Shown piece by piece: positions 46,427 to 56,678 of a DNA stretch of 64,000 nucleotides (position 1 is the stretch's first letter; every line of letters begins with the position of its first letter). Under the pieces are notes generated by a model, which was given only the letters and a program-made list of their open reading frames with translations, did not search any database and was not told the DNA's origin. Position numbers and translations under genes: made by a program. The stretch comes from Argentina anserina (taxonomy: Eukaryota > Streptophyta > Magnoliopsida > Rosales > Rosaceae): positions 27,412,501 to 27,476,500 of the forward strand of contig NC_065874.1 in NCBI RefSeq assembly GCF_933775445.1. Direction: 5' to 3'.

Positions 46427-48579
46427 TTTAATTTGGTTGGTGAAATCAATCGTTGATTTACAGAACAAATTTCTTTATTGAAGGCCCTGGTGAACCACTA
46501 TAATTCTTTGACTGCCCTGATTTACAACCTTTATTCTTTGACTACTTCACCTCCATATCAGCCACCACACATTTAACACGCTGTAGTGCCATACACCTTG
46601 TTAGTTTTACAAATGTTTTCAAATTATCAAACACAACCACCTTTATCAAAATATTAAGAATTATATATAAACAATCCACCAAGTTGTGCATTTTTACATA
46701 CCTCCTCAACTCTGTGTGCTTCTGGATTGCCCCCTCCCTATGACAAGTGACCCGCAATGTTGGCTGCATTCCCATTTAGTTTTCCTTGTGAGTTTTCTTT
46801 CCGTGTTGTCTGACACTTGCACAACTTGAACAACCTCTAAAATAATTTCTTCAATGGCTACCTTATTCAAAACTCGGGACAACGATTGTTCAATACGGCA
46901 CAATTATTCACCTATTCTCTCCAACTTGGACTCCATACAATCAATTGTATAAGTCATCTTCCAAATTAATGATTTAAGCTCACCACTGCCTTTAACTATT
47001 CTCTGTTTACGCTTCAGCTGCATCTTCATTGTTTTCCTAATAAATCTTTCACAGTTACAACAATTCTTATGCTCCATACATTCAAGATCAATAAATCTAT
47101 TTTTTTTATAAACGTGAAACAAGGGAGTAAAAGGCAATCCAATTACTATGGCATATCCTTTCATGATTTAATTATTATTTGTATCATGACCCAATACAAA
47201 TTGAAAGCACGCAACAATATGCAATGCACCCATCAAAAATATTAATCACACATAACTATAATTAAAGATATTCAAATACAAATCTCCACAAAATTTGATT
47301 CAACTCTACATATAACTTACACGTAATTCACATGGACAACGTCTCTGCTGAATTTTAATCCAGCACCCAATAGCTTTACAAAGGCGAATGTGAGGGAGAG
47401 GAAGAGAGAACTGAGGTTGGAGGGTGAAGAGAGGTCGGGGATGGGGCCGAAGTGGAAGCTGAGGATGAAGCTAGGAGAGTTATGAGAACTAGGGTGGTGG
47501 CGGCAAAAGGAAGGCGTCGACCTCGCAAGAGAGAAATATGGAGTTGGAAATTGGAATCATGAATTGAGAGAGGAGAAAGGGAAGGGATCTGAATCTGGGA
47601 GGGAAAAGGTATTTGTTTTTTTTTTTTTAGAATTGACGAAACTGATTTTGTCGGGATTGAATCAAATCTGTTATTATTACTGGGAAAAAAATATAATATT
47701 TATTGCCGTTTTTTTTACCCGATCAAGTCTGTCAGTTAATCCTTAACTAGGCGGAGGGAAGAGCCTTCGGATAAAAAGTGCAAGATAGATAATGACCAGT
47801 ATAGATTGTCAAAGGGCTGAAAGCAATTTTTGGTTGTTCTTGAAGCTGTCTTACTCTAGACATAAGCCAAAAGAGTATGCTAAAAGTTGCAAATTTATTC
47901 ATACTAGTGTGAATGGATTCCATATAAATTTAATAAAATCCCAACTTTGTGCTCAATATTTCATACAACCACAACAATAAATAAAAATTAGCATAGATTA
48001 AAGGTAAAACGAGACGATCATAAATAAATACTCACTGCTTATCATATTCATATTACACTGATAGACATGAAATGATGAAACAAGGAAGTGAACGAACCAT
48101 ACAAGACCCATAAACCATAAAACTCTTACACAAACTGCCTCTTCCAAATGTGTTTCCTCTCTAAAACTCCAGGAACAACGATGGAAGAGGATTCTTTTGT
48201 TCCTTTTTTTGTTGGAATAAACTGAGAATAATAGGAAGACCAACATATATCTATAACACTGTAATCGTAAAAAAGAGAAAGAAAACATATCTATAACACA
48301 CTGACACATCGGATGAGCTTACATTGGACTACTGCTCTGCAAAACGACCCAAAAAATGAGTTTTGCAGGAACATAATCAACACCCATATATGATTTTTAC
48401 ACCTAAAAACCAAATAACACACTGACACCTATTGAAAAACACAGCTGAAGTTGAAGATCTGGCTCAAAATGGCAGAATTCAAGAGCTTCGATATGTATAA
48501 AGTAGCAGGATATGCTGCAAAACCCATTTCAGTGAAACGGGCTTGCAATCTTTGATATCACGGTAGTGAGCCATGCTTA
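46427..48579. other. Intergenic DNA with unidentified minus-strand open frames
   Basis: Minus-strand frames at 46904-47164 (MKGYAIVIGLPF, a CxHxxCCxC-like cysteine cluster, then a basic helical stretch) and 46706-46903 could be parts of one damaged gene or transposon protein, but I recognise no domain. A purine-rich tract occupies about 47385-47600. 48310-48579 is probably the 3' untranslated region of the small-protein gene that follows. The 103-codon frame at 47998-48309 (minus) has no support. Confidence 0.35.
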
Positions 48580-48798
48580 TCAAACACTGGGGCTGCCGGA
48601 GGAGTTGGAGCCACCAGCTTCAGTGGCCATCTTCTTTCCCTGATCTCCAGCTTTGACCATGGAGACCACAGCTTTGACTAAGTTTCCGAAGATTCGGGCC
48701 TTGATTTTGCCCCTCTTTGGTGGTGGAAGGCGAGCGGTTTTGTTCATTGGAAAGCCAGTGGGTTTGTTCTTCTGGGGTTTTGGACGAGCAGCGGCCAT
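48580..48798 (-). CDS. Small basic plant protein with LPPPKRGxIKxxIF core
   Basis: Single-exon frame of 72 residues; ATG at 48796-48798, TGA at 48580-48582. The N-terminus is rich in Lys/Pro (MAAARPKPQKNKPTG). The core RLPPPKRGKIKARIFGNLV is followed by VKAVVSMVKAG and a Ser/Gly tail. The same core occurs in the second gene at 56478-56678 (RLPPPRRGQIKIKIFKSV). I recall this core from short, plant-specific proteins of about 60-100 residues that are poorly characterised; no function is claimed. No signal peptide or membrane segment. A TATA box lies about 260 bp upstream. Conservation of the core in two expressed-looking loci supports a real gene. Confidence 0.8.
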   Translation of the reverse strand: MAAARPKPQKNKPTGFPMNKTARLPPPKRGKIKARIFGNLVKAVVSMVKAGDQGKKMATEAGGSNSSGSPSV

Positions 48799-48867
48799 GG
48801 TAGGTGAGAGAAGAAGACAGGGAGTGAAACAGAGTATGAGAGGGTTTTGGAAACTCTAGATCGTAAA

Positions 48868-50956
48868 AGATGAGGAGAGCCGGAGAGGGATGAGAAGCAG
48901 AAGAAAATTGCAATGAGAAGTATGAGAGAATCTAGGTGAAGTTGATCATCAACAAGGGGGTATGAAAAGGGAAACTCGGAACTAAGTGAAGAAGAAGAAG
49001 AAGAAACAAAAAAAGCAAAGAGAATGAAGGTGAGGATGGTAGCATGGTGCAGCTTTATATATATAGACGAACAATAATATTCTCTTTTTCATTATTTTGT
49101 TGTCAAAATTTAGCTCAAAGAGGATAAATGCTTTGGGTTTTGCATATTTATTTATGTAAGATAAGGTTGAGACCGATGAGAAGAGAAAGTAATAACTTAG
49201 GTTTTTTTTTTTGTGGAGAGGGGGGTAGGCCAGTCTCTCTAAATTAAGTGTATTATTTTTCGGGTCTCTTTATTTTATTTATATATGAAAAGATGACAGT
49301 ATATGTTTAAACTCAATGATTATATTTCAGGTAAACATAAATCTGAAACAGATATTATATGTTTGTAGCACATAGATTCTACGAAAAATAATGAAATATA
49401 TATACGAATGAAATTTTAAAAATGGGGACTGTTGTTCATCTATTTTCACTGACATTATGACATTCCGCGTTGAATAATTTCATACAGTTTGGGGTTTGTC
49501 CTCATTCAAGCGGTTTATTGTGTTAAATTGACAAATTATTGAGTACGGTTGTTTGAGTTCTCGATGCTTGGAGAATTTAGAATATTTACTTTCGCTTGAT
49601 GTTCAAGTATCTTATCATAGCAGTTGTCAAAAAAAAAAAAGTATCTTATCATAGCTGAGTCACTTTCTTGAGTTCTTTTTTCCCAGATTGGCCATTTCAG
49701 GCTTCCAGCTAGCATTTTACTTATAAAAAACCTTCATGTTAACACAAGGCCAATAGGCTTATAGCACGTAAAGACTGCTTTCAACAACAACAAACTAGGG
49801 GCTTGACTCCACCACCAAAAACCATATGCCAATAACATACACCTCACTGCTGACCTAATATCCTTCTTATGGTCTCTGCGCATGCTGCTAGTCTTCTGCT
49901 CCACTTCATCCACTGTTCTTTTTTTTTTAGAATGTATCTTTGAACCTTGAAAGTTGGAACTATGGTTGTTTTACTAATTTTGATTATGAGAACGAAGGCC
50001 ATGTAGTATAGGAGCTTCGTTTATCTACCACCACCAGCCTGGAAACAGCTTCGTATACGGTAAAGTTGTAAACACATGTTTTTGACAAATAGAGCATAAT
50101 CAACTTCCAGGAAATCGTATAGTAATATCTGGGTAGCTGCCTTTTCTCTGCCGTCCTCTAGTGTTTCAAGTATCCGGAACTATATGATAAATTATATAAA
50201 AAGTAAAGAGGAAAGTGCTACTTAAAAAATAGATGGGTTACTCTTTGCAGCTGCATTTTGACTAGTATATATATATATATATATATATACACACTATTGT
50301 TCTCAAAAAAGAAGAAGAAGAATAGGAAGGCAAATGGTCAAGCCTCCAGACTGGGTCTTTGGATTCATGTTGCTTTCCACTGGCAATTGCCGGACTAGTC
50401 AGAAGTTCCAATGGTCGGTTGCATAATGAGCATCCTGCTCCCCGAGATCCCAACCTCAAATCATTAACCCCACCCAAGACCAGTTGAACTAAGATTAAGC
50501 AGTAAAGCAGGTATATTATTATATATAATTTTGCACAAGCACTATAAAGAGTAGAGTATCATCAATCAAAAATAAAATAAAAAAAGAGTAAAGTATCATA
50601 TAAATGAATCTCATTTGTAAAAAAGAAGAAGCAAGAAGTAAGAGTCGAAACTACTGAAGCAGGGAGGGTAGGGTGTATGCCTGGCTGATCCTCAAAACTA
50701 CATCGATCAGTGTCGTATTTTGGATAGGGTGGCATGGATCATGCATGCAAGCCTGGCTTACCATGAGGGTACGTTGTACATGTGGTTGTTTCATACTTTC
50801 ATGAGGGTTCCTTCTTTTCGATCGATCAATTTTAGGGGTCGATAGCATTGCTTTAAATTGCATGGCTTATTTTCTATCGATCAAAGAAGATGTTCAACAT
50901 CATTTTCCTTTCTTAAAGTCATTCGGCACATAATTCATTAACCTAATATGATATAG

Positions 50957-50994
<38 letters not shown>

Positions 50995-52146
50995 CGTTTA
51001 ATGTACAGTACGTATGCCTATGATGTTATAGTTGATCACTATGACCTCTTCCTTTACTTGTAATTGATTCGTTATCCATATATCCTCAGCACAATATTAT
51101 AATTCCCTCCAAAGAAAAAACAGAGAGAAAGACAGCGCGCAAAGTTCTTTATTTGAATGATTTGTGCATCAAGACTATCCCGCTATGGCACCTATATATA
51201 TATATATACAAAAGTTTAAAGTGAACGTCTTTTACGAAACCAGGCAATGTCAAGGATGGCTTGTTTTTCAACGCTGGAAATATATTTGGATCGAAATGAT
51301 ATAAAAGTGTGGAGTTTCTTCAGGTCTCCTCTCTAGCTAGCTGATCCCATTTTAGTTCTTCAGGTTTCTCACATCGGCCGATGTTTATGCTTGGATCTAT
51401 AAATGCAGGGGGTTGACAAGAATTTGTATATAGATAGTCGGTGCCTTTTTCTGCAAGTTACATATCGAAAATGAGTGCAATGTGACTGTGTTTGACAGCA
51501 ACTGATCGAGCAACGACAATGGTTCTTTATTTATCTGGTTTGATTAGTCTCTACTGAGACTTTATGATCATTGTGTCCTAATAACCAAATTAAAAGAATG
51601 TTAATCTAGTTTTGAGTATTTGATCATTCAAAAAGCACATATATTTTTTTGTGTTCTTTTTGTTTAATCACTGAGTTTAAGTGCATGTTATTTAGAAGAA
51701 TCCAAGGAAATACTAAGCAAGTAACCAGCAGAGAAAGCCTGTGCTAATAATTAGCCCTTCTTCTTTTTTTAAGTAACTATTGGCATTTGCAATTAAACAG
51801 GGTATAACCGTATAAGTACCGCCGTACGTATACCGGCTATTTTTGTCATCTCCTAGGGCTACTTCATAGACGAGCGCTGATCCGCCTAATGAAAGTTCGT
51901 CGCCTAGTGACCGGTTTTTAGTGCTAGCTCGCGGTATCTCCAACTATGCACGAAGAGGCTATCGTCGTCTACCTATTGATCTTTGGATGTTGAGCAGCCA
52001 GCCAGCCACTTCAGTTTTGTCGGCTTGATGTATATGCATAGCAAATTAGGAACAACTCGATTCAAATAAATCGGAATTAGTAATTAACAGTATCAGCATT
52101 ACTAATGAAGTACCACACAACCAATCGGTACGTACAATAATTTATA
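48868..52146. other. Intergenic DNA with microsatellites and one exon-like frame
   Basis: Holds the upstream region of the minus-strand small gene, then mainly AT-rich DNA. TA microsatellites at 50266-50289 and 50961-50992. A minus-strand open stretch at about 49733-49915 (VDEVEQKTSSMRRDHKKD, then CMLLAYGFWWWS) begins after an AG and ends at a stop; it looks protein-like but I cannot name it. Other frames (50262-50477, 50651-50863, 51713-51943) are unsupported. Confidence 0.35.
49054..49067 (-). promoter_or_regulatory. TATA box for the small-protein gene at 48580-48798
   Basis: Minus strand reads TCTATATATATAAA. It would give a leader of roughly 220 bases before the ATG at 48798. Confidence 0.55.
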
Positions 52147-52417
52147 CTAGTTTCGTACATGTGCGATGCACGTGTTTTGATTATAACTATTGTACGAGTT
52201 TGCAAAATATTATTAATTTGTAGTATATTTTTGAAAAATAATCATTTTATGTAATTATGTTTCTGACGAATGATAGATTTGTTATAACACATTAGTGAAA
52301 CATTCGCATTTTCACATAATTGTCTTTCTATCGATATGTGAGGATAAAATTATAGAGGTAGATTTGACATTTCATAATTTTGTGAAACTTTTGGGTGTCG
52401 TTTTATAGTAGTAGAGA
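52147..52417 (-). mobile_element. Short non-autonomous Helitron (271 bp)
   Basis: On the minus strand it starts TCTCTACTACTATAAAACG, preceded by host A, and ends with a hairpin (CACGTGCATCGCACATG) then TACGAAA and CTAG, followed by host T. TC start, 3' hairpin, CTRR end and insertion between A and T are the four marks of Helitrons. A related fragment lies at about 55320-55503. Confidence 0.7.
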
Positions 52418-52537
52418 TATATCAATAATCTAATTAACTATTTGTAGACTCTAAAAAAATTAACTATTTGTACCCTAGTATATACTAAATTTTCATAAGC
52501 ACAACTCATCTAATTAATCAATAGAGAAAATATAAGC

Positions 52538-52973
52538 CTAGTTTGGTATAGCTTCACTTTAAACAAAGTCAGCTTCGAGGTCGACTTTTAAAATTTTTAG
52601 TATTTAGTAACTTCAGAAAAACCAGTTTTTTATAGAATTTATAGGTCACTCACAATGGCTTTTAGAAGTAACCCGAATGTTGCTTTTAAAAAAGTGATTT
52701 TACTCAAAGCTCAATAAATGTTTATATTTTATGTGAATTCTCAAATTATACCCTTATCTATAATCTTTCTCAATATGTTAAAACAAAATTCTGTCTTTTT
52801 TTTGTCGTTGACCATATCTACAGTAGTTTTGTTAAGAATTTACCAAACAATTTATTTATCGACAACACTTGTAAAAGTAAGATTTATCAAACATAAACCT
52901 GTTTTAATTCAAAGTTGTTTTTTTACAGTATAGTAGAAACATATTTTTTTAAGTCGCAATAATACCAAACTAG
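52538..52973. mobile_element. MITE with CTAGTTTGGTAT inverted ends
   Basis: Perfect 12-bp inverted termini: CTAGTTTGGTAT at 52538-52549 and ATACCAAACTAG at 52962-52973. AT-rich interior, no coding capacity. Target duplication unclear, so the superfamily is not assigned. Confidence 0.65.
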
Positions 52974-53182
52974 CTGTTAGTACGAATGGTACATACACGA
53001 ATTGGTGATCCGGCTAATTATTGGAACTAACCATTTCATCGTCAATAATTGGCTCACATATATATGAATCAATCTACTTTTTGTACATTATATATAGGTT
53101 ACGTATTCAGTTTGGTGTCGGATTTCCTTAAATAATAACGTGTAAACAAACCTTGTTATATATCATTGTCTGATAATTCTAA

Positions 53183-53545
53183 GGGTAAATCCAACCATAA
53201 GTTCTATTTAGGAGTGTTATCTCCATTTTAGCACCGCTTATTACACTATTGAATGACTCATTTCTCCATCTCTAATAATTAGGTGCTATATGAGGGTGCA
53301 TTTACGTTATTATTAGATAAAATATGATTTTGAGTGCTATATGGGGGTGTTATGGCCTATTTGAATTGATGCAGACTTAATGCACAGTTGAAGTCTTGGA
53401 CTTGGAAAATTACTAAATATAAGACTCAATTTAGGTTCAAGTTCTATAAAACCAAGACCAAACCCCCCCCTAAAACATGCTGAAGAGATGAAAAGTTCTA
53501 TTTTAGGACAAAAATCAAAGTTTGACACCATTGTTGGAGTTGCCC
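53183..53545. mobile_element. Tourist-like (PIF/Harbinger) MITE
   Basis: Flanked by TAA on both sides (53180-53182 and 53546-53548). The left end GGGTAAATCCAACCATAAG resembles the reverse complement of the right end GGGCAACTCCAACAATGG. 363 bp, no coding capacity. A 3-bp TAA duplication is typical of Tourist elements. Confidence 0.7.
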
Positions 53546-53548
53546 TAA

Positions 53549-55319
53549 TGTTGGTGCCAAGAATCTGAACGTGCTACTGAGTTGGTCACTTCCAATTAAA
53601 ACGTTGATCAATTAGTGTGATAGTAATTGAAGAAAATGGATGTTCCTTTACTAACTCCCAACTCCGCGTACAGAGTATAATTCTACTATCTCAAATTTTC
53701 CACATAACCCACGTTATACGGCAGCTTAAAATTAACACCTACTGCTGGATCATTTAAAAATGAATTCAATCCATCTCAGTAGTTCATTTGTATAAACACA
53801 AGAATTAAAGACTAGAGTCGATTAGATCGAATCAATTAATTAAGAGTTTTTAAGACTCAATCACTTGTCAAGTCATTATGTTGTTCATTTTCCATTCATA
53901 AGTTAAGGCGTATTGTTGATACTTGATAGTTTAACGTGAAATATGAAAAAAGCATCGGGAATGTCTATGTTGGCAAATTTGATTAGCGGACAACTGAAAA
54001 ACCTAATTATCTAGGGTTTCTCTTGCGCTTTTCGGCTTCTCCGGGCCCTTCTTTGTTGCTGTTATAGCAATTTGGTTTTGTCCGATCGGATTTACGTACT
54101 TGTTCGGTTGTTCTTCTACTAATAAACGTTCAGAGCAGCATGTATGCATGTTTTTTATTTTAGGGAAATATGATTGATATCTTCCTAGCCTTAATCATGC
54201 ATGTTTTGGATCTATTTGCTTGACTGGGGTACTATTAGTAGTAAGTCACCACTTCTTATACGTGACAGCTGATGTTTCCCGACGTAATGCAGAACATCAC
54301 CTTATTGAGGTCCCCGAACACCAATTCAACAAAATGAACAAAGACAAAAGCATCTTTTGTGTTATTATCATCATCATCGATCTTCTATACAGTCATACTT
54401 TGATTTGGTTAAGAAGTTCTTAGTAAAGAATCGAAGTAAAATAAGCATAAAAATTTATAAATTTCAACTGATCGAAGCCTAGCTAGCTCACAACCCGTGA
54501 TGCTACTGACGAATTTTAAATCAAATTAAATAGAGGCTCTCTAGTCTCTTTAACTTTTAAAAAGCGTACATAAACTACTTACTCTACTTAGTTTTGTGGC
54601 ACCTTCTCCACGCTTCAATGTCGTCATAATGAAGATTCGTTATATGAATGTAACAAACCTGTTCTCCACCATTTTACTCTGAATACGTAATTAAGAATTA
54701 AAAAGAAATCAACTAAGTGACGACATTGGCTGATTTGTTATATATGTCTCGTTGGGTCATTTTGATTCGTCATATACTCTATAGCCATCAATCTTATATC
54801 ACCGAAGCAATTCATAATGAAATATGATCCATGAATGACTATTTGTTCTTTATACAACCATCATGCATATTTCATTTTCTGATGGAATTATAGTAATTAA
54901 TTATCTAACCGATGGATGCCAAATTAGTGATTAATTATGGGAACAACGACCTTAGCAGATATTCTATTGGATATACTTTAACATAGACCGCGTTTTTTTT
55001 TTGATAAAGAGACATAGACCGCGTTGGATAATTCCGAAAGAGATTCTAGAACTTGACGAATTTGTCAAACGTTATGCATTTAACTTTTCTCTAATAATAG
55101 ATAAATTCATCAAGTGCTTAAACGGTATAGGTTGATTAGGTTCTTGTCATTTGCCTGGACTTGAAAGCATGACTAGGTGTGTAGGTTGATCCGAGTCTAA
55201 AGACGACTAGACCTAATCATATGTTCGTCGTTGGTGGTCTTATTGGGTTTGTCCTGACCATCAGGTGATTCAGGTCCCAGTTCGACTGGCATTAACAACA
55301 AGAGCCAAACAATGAAGGC
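53549..55319. other. Intergenic DNA, no gene recognised
   Basis: AT-rich, many stops. The open frame 54220-54423 (plus) has no domain. A small duplication of AGACATAGACCGCG flanks a T-run near 54980-55022. Confidence 0.5.
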
Positions 55320-55503
55320 TTTAAATTTGAATTGTATTATTAAAACATTATTTTATGTAATTTTTTTCATAATAATGATTTTGTTAAAATACATTGGTGA
55401 AATATTTGTATTTTTACTATATTATTCACAACTTTATAATGAGTAAATTTGACAGTTCATAATTTTGTAAATTTTTTAAGTGTTCCCTTTATAGTAATGG
55501 AGA
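55320..55503 (-). mobile_element. Truncated Helitron fragment
   Basis: Shares several stretches with 52165-52417 (for example TTCATAATTTTGT and TTTATAGTA near the end). Its minus-strand 5' end reads TCTCCATTACTATAAAGG, preceded by A. The 3' hairpin and CTAG are missing. Confidence 0.5.
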
Positions 55504-55591
55504 TTTAAATTATCTTCATTATTTGTTTTACATGATGTGATAAATATAGTGCAAATATTCCATATCTGACTTTGGTGGCTACTCTCACTAG

Positions 55592-56232
55592 TAGGGGTGG
55601 GTATAAACCGAATTAAACAAAAAAACGACCGAACGAAACTGAAAATATGGTCCGGATAACCGAACCGAAGAGATGTAGTTTGAAAAATGAAAAAAACCGA
55701 ACTGAAACCGGTTTAAACAGTTAGAAAATGGTTTACGTGATCAAACTAACCGATTTAAAACCGAACCGACCGAATTTCATTTAATGATTAAAAAAATAAG
55801 AAACAATGGATATTAGTACAAAAAATAACAAAACATAACATATAAGGTTGTCTAGCGCAGTTAGTATAATGCATGATTGTTATATTCAAGGTCAAGAGTT
55901 TGAATCCCAACATTGACATTTTGATGTTTTATTGAAAATATCTATCAAAATGGGAATAAATATAATCTTTATATAGTTATTACTAAGAAGTGTGTAATGT
56001 AGTGATGTGTGACATCATTTAGGTAGAAGTTCTAGTCTCACCTCTTAAAAAATTAAAAAATATTGTATATGGGATTGTGAACCGAAACCGAACCGAATTT
56101 CGATTAAACTGATTATTTCAGTTCACACTAATTTAATTCAGTAAATAGTTTAAATTTATATAAAACCAATTAAGATGGTTTGATTTCGATTTAGGCCAAA
56201 AATAGAACCGAACTTATATATGCCCACTCCTA
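55592..56232. mobile_element. hAT-like MITE with AACCGAA subterminal repeats
   Basis: Left end TAGGGGTGGGTATAAACCG, right end TATATGCCCACTCCTA, perfect 8-bp duplication ctcactag (55584-55591 and 56233-56240). Subterminal ACCGAACCGA-type repeats on both sides. It contains a tRNA-like stretch at 55846-55919 in its middle. Confidence 0.85.
55846..55919 (+). other. Degenerate tRNA-Asn-like sequence inside a MITE
   Basis: An A-box-like TAGCGCAGTTAGTATAATG, an anticodon-loop-like TTGTTAT (GTT) and a B-box-like GGTCAAGAGTTTGAATCCC are spaced as in a tRNA and align best with tRNA-Asn. The acceptor stem does not pair convincingly and the B box lacks the consensus TTCGA, so it is not a functional tRNA. 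It may be a SINE head or a tRNA-derived segment captured by the hAT MITE. Confidence 0.55.
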
Positions 56233-56342
56233 CTCACTAGAGTACGACAGATTTAGTTTGCACTCACTATCAACATATTTTGGCGTGGAGACCAAGCAAA
56301 ACAATTTTGCATAATTGTTTTTCGATTAATTAGAATCAATGT

Positions 56343-56352
56343 CTATAAAAAC
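56343..56352 (+). promoter_or_regulatory. TATA box for the gene at 56478-56678
   Basis: CTATAAAAAC followed by a leader with a (CT)n tract (56385-56414), a frequent feature of plant 5' leaders, and the ATG at 56478. Confidence 0.65.
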
Positions 56353-56381
56353 CAAGGACGAGGGTCCTCTCTCACACCAAC

Positions 56382-56384
<3 letters not shown>

Positions 56385-56414
<30 letters not shown>
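56385..56414 (+). repeat. (CT)n microsatellite in the leader
   Basis: Uninterrupted CT dinucleotide tract between the TATA box and the start codon of the small-protein gene. Confidence 0.95.
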
Positions 56415-56418
<4 letters not shown>

Positions 56419-56477
56419 CTCTCATTCTCACCGGAGTCACCGCCTACTTCATCTGCCGACTCACTAACCGCTTCAAG

Positions 56478-56678
56478 ATGGAGAACCAGGAATTCAACTC
56501 CAACCTCAGCGCCAGGCGCCTCCCTCCTCCAAGAAGAGGGCAAATCAAGATCAAGATCTTCAAATCAGTTGCTTCTCTGGTGGCTGGGTTCACTCGCAAG
56601 CAGAGAGAAGATGGACCCCAAATTCCAGCTGAACCCCAGAGCGGGTACTCCTCAGATGCTCCGTCGGAGATTTCCTGA
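56478..56678 (+). CDS. Small basic plant protein, paralogue of 48580-48798
   Basis: Single-exon frame of 66 residues from ATG 56478 to TGA 56678. It begins MENQEFNSNLSARRLPPPRR; the shared core RLPPPRRGQIKIKIFKSV is followed by ASLVAGFTRK and a polar Ser/Pro tail ending DAPSEIS. It differs from the 48580-48798 protein outside the core, so the two are old family members, not a recent tandem copy. A TATA box and CT-rich leader lie immediately upstream. No signal peptide or membrane helix. Function unknown; the basic core could bind nucleic acid, protein or membrane, and nothing here decides between them. Confidence 0.82.
   Translation: MENQEFNSNLSARRLPPPRRGQIKIKIFKSVASLVAGFTRKQREDGPQIPAEPQSGYSSDAPSEIS

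Noticed and set aside
46542..47164. Consecutive minus-strand frames as a zinc-finger gene
   Set aside because: The cysteine cluster does not fit a family I know, frames are interrupted, and no start or splice structure is convincing.
49733..49915. Exon-like minus-strand stretch with a protein-like composition
   Set aside because: Looks plausible but no parent gene, start or neighbouring exons could be identified; kept only as a note.
55846..55919. Functional tRNA-Asn gene
   Set aside because: Acceptor stem does not pair, the B box lacks the consensus TTCGA and it lies inside a MITE.
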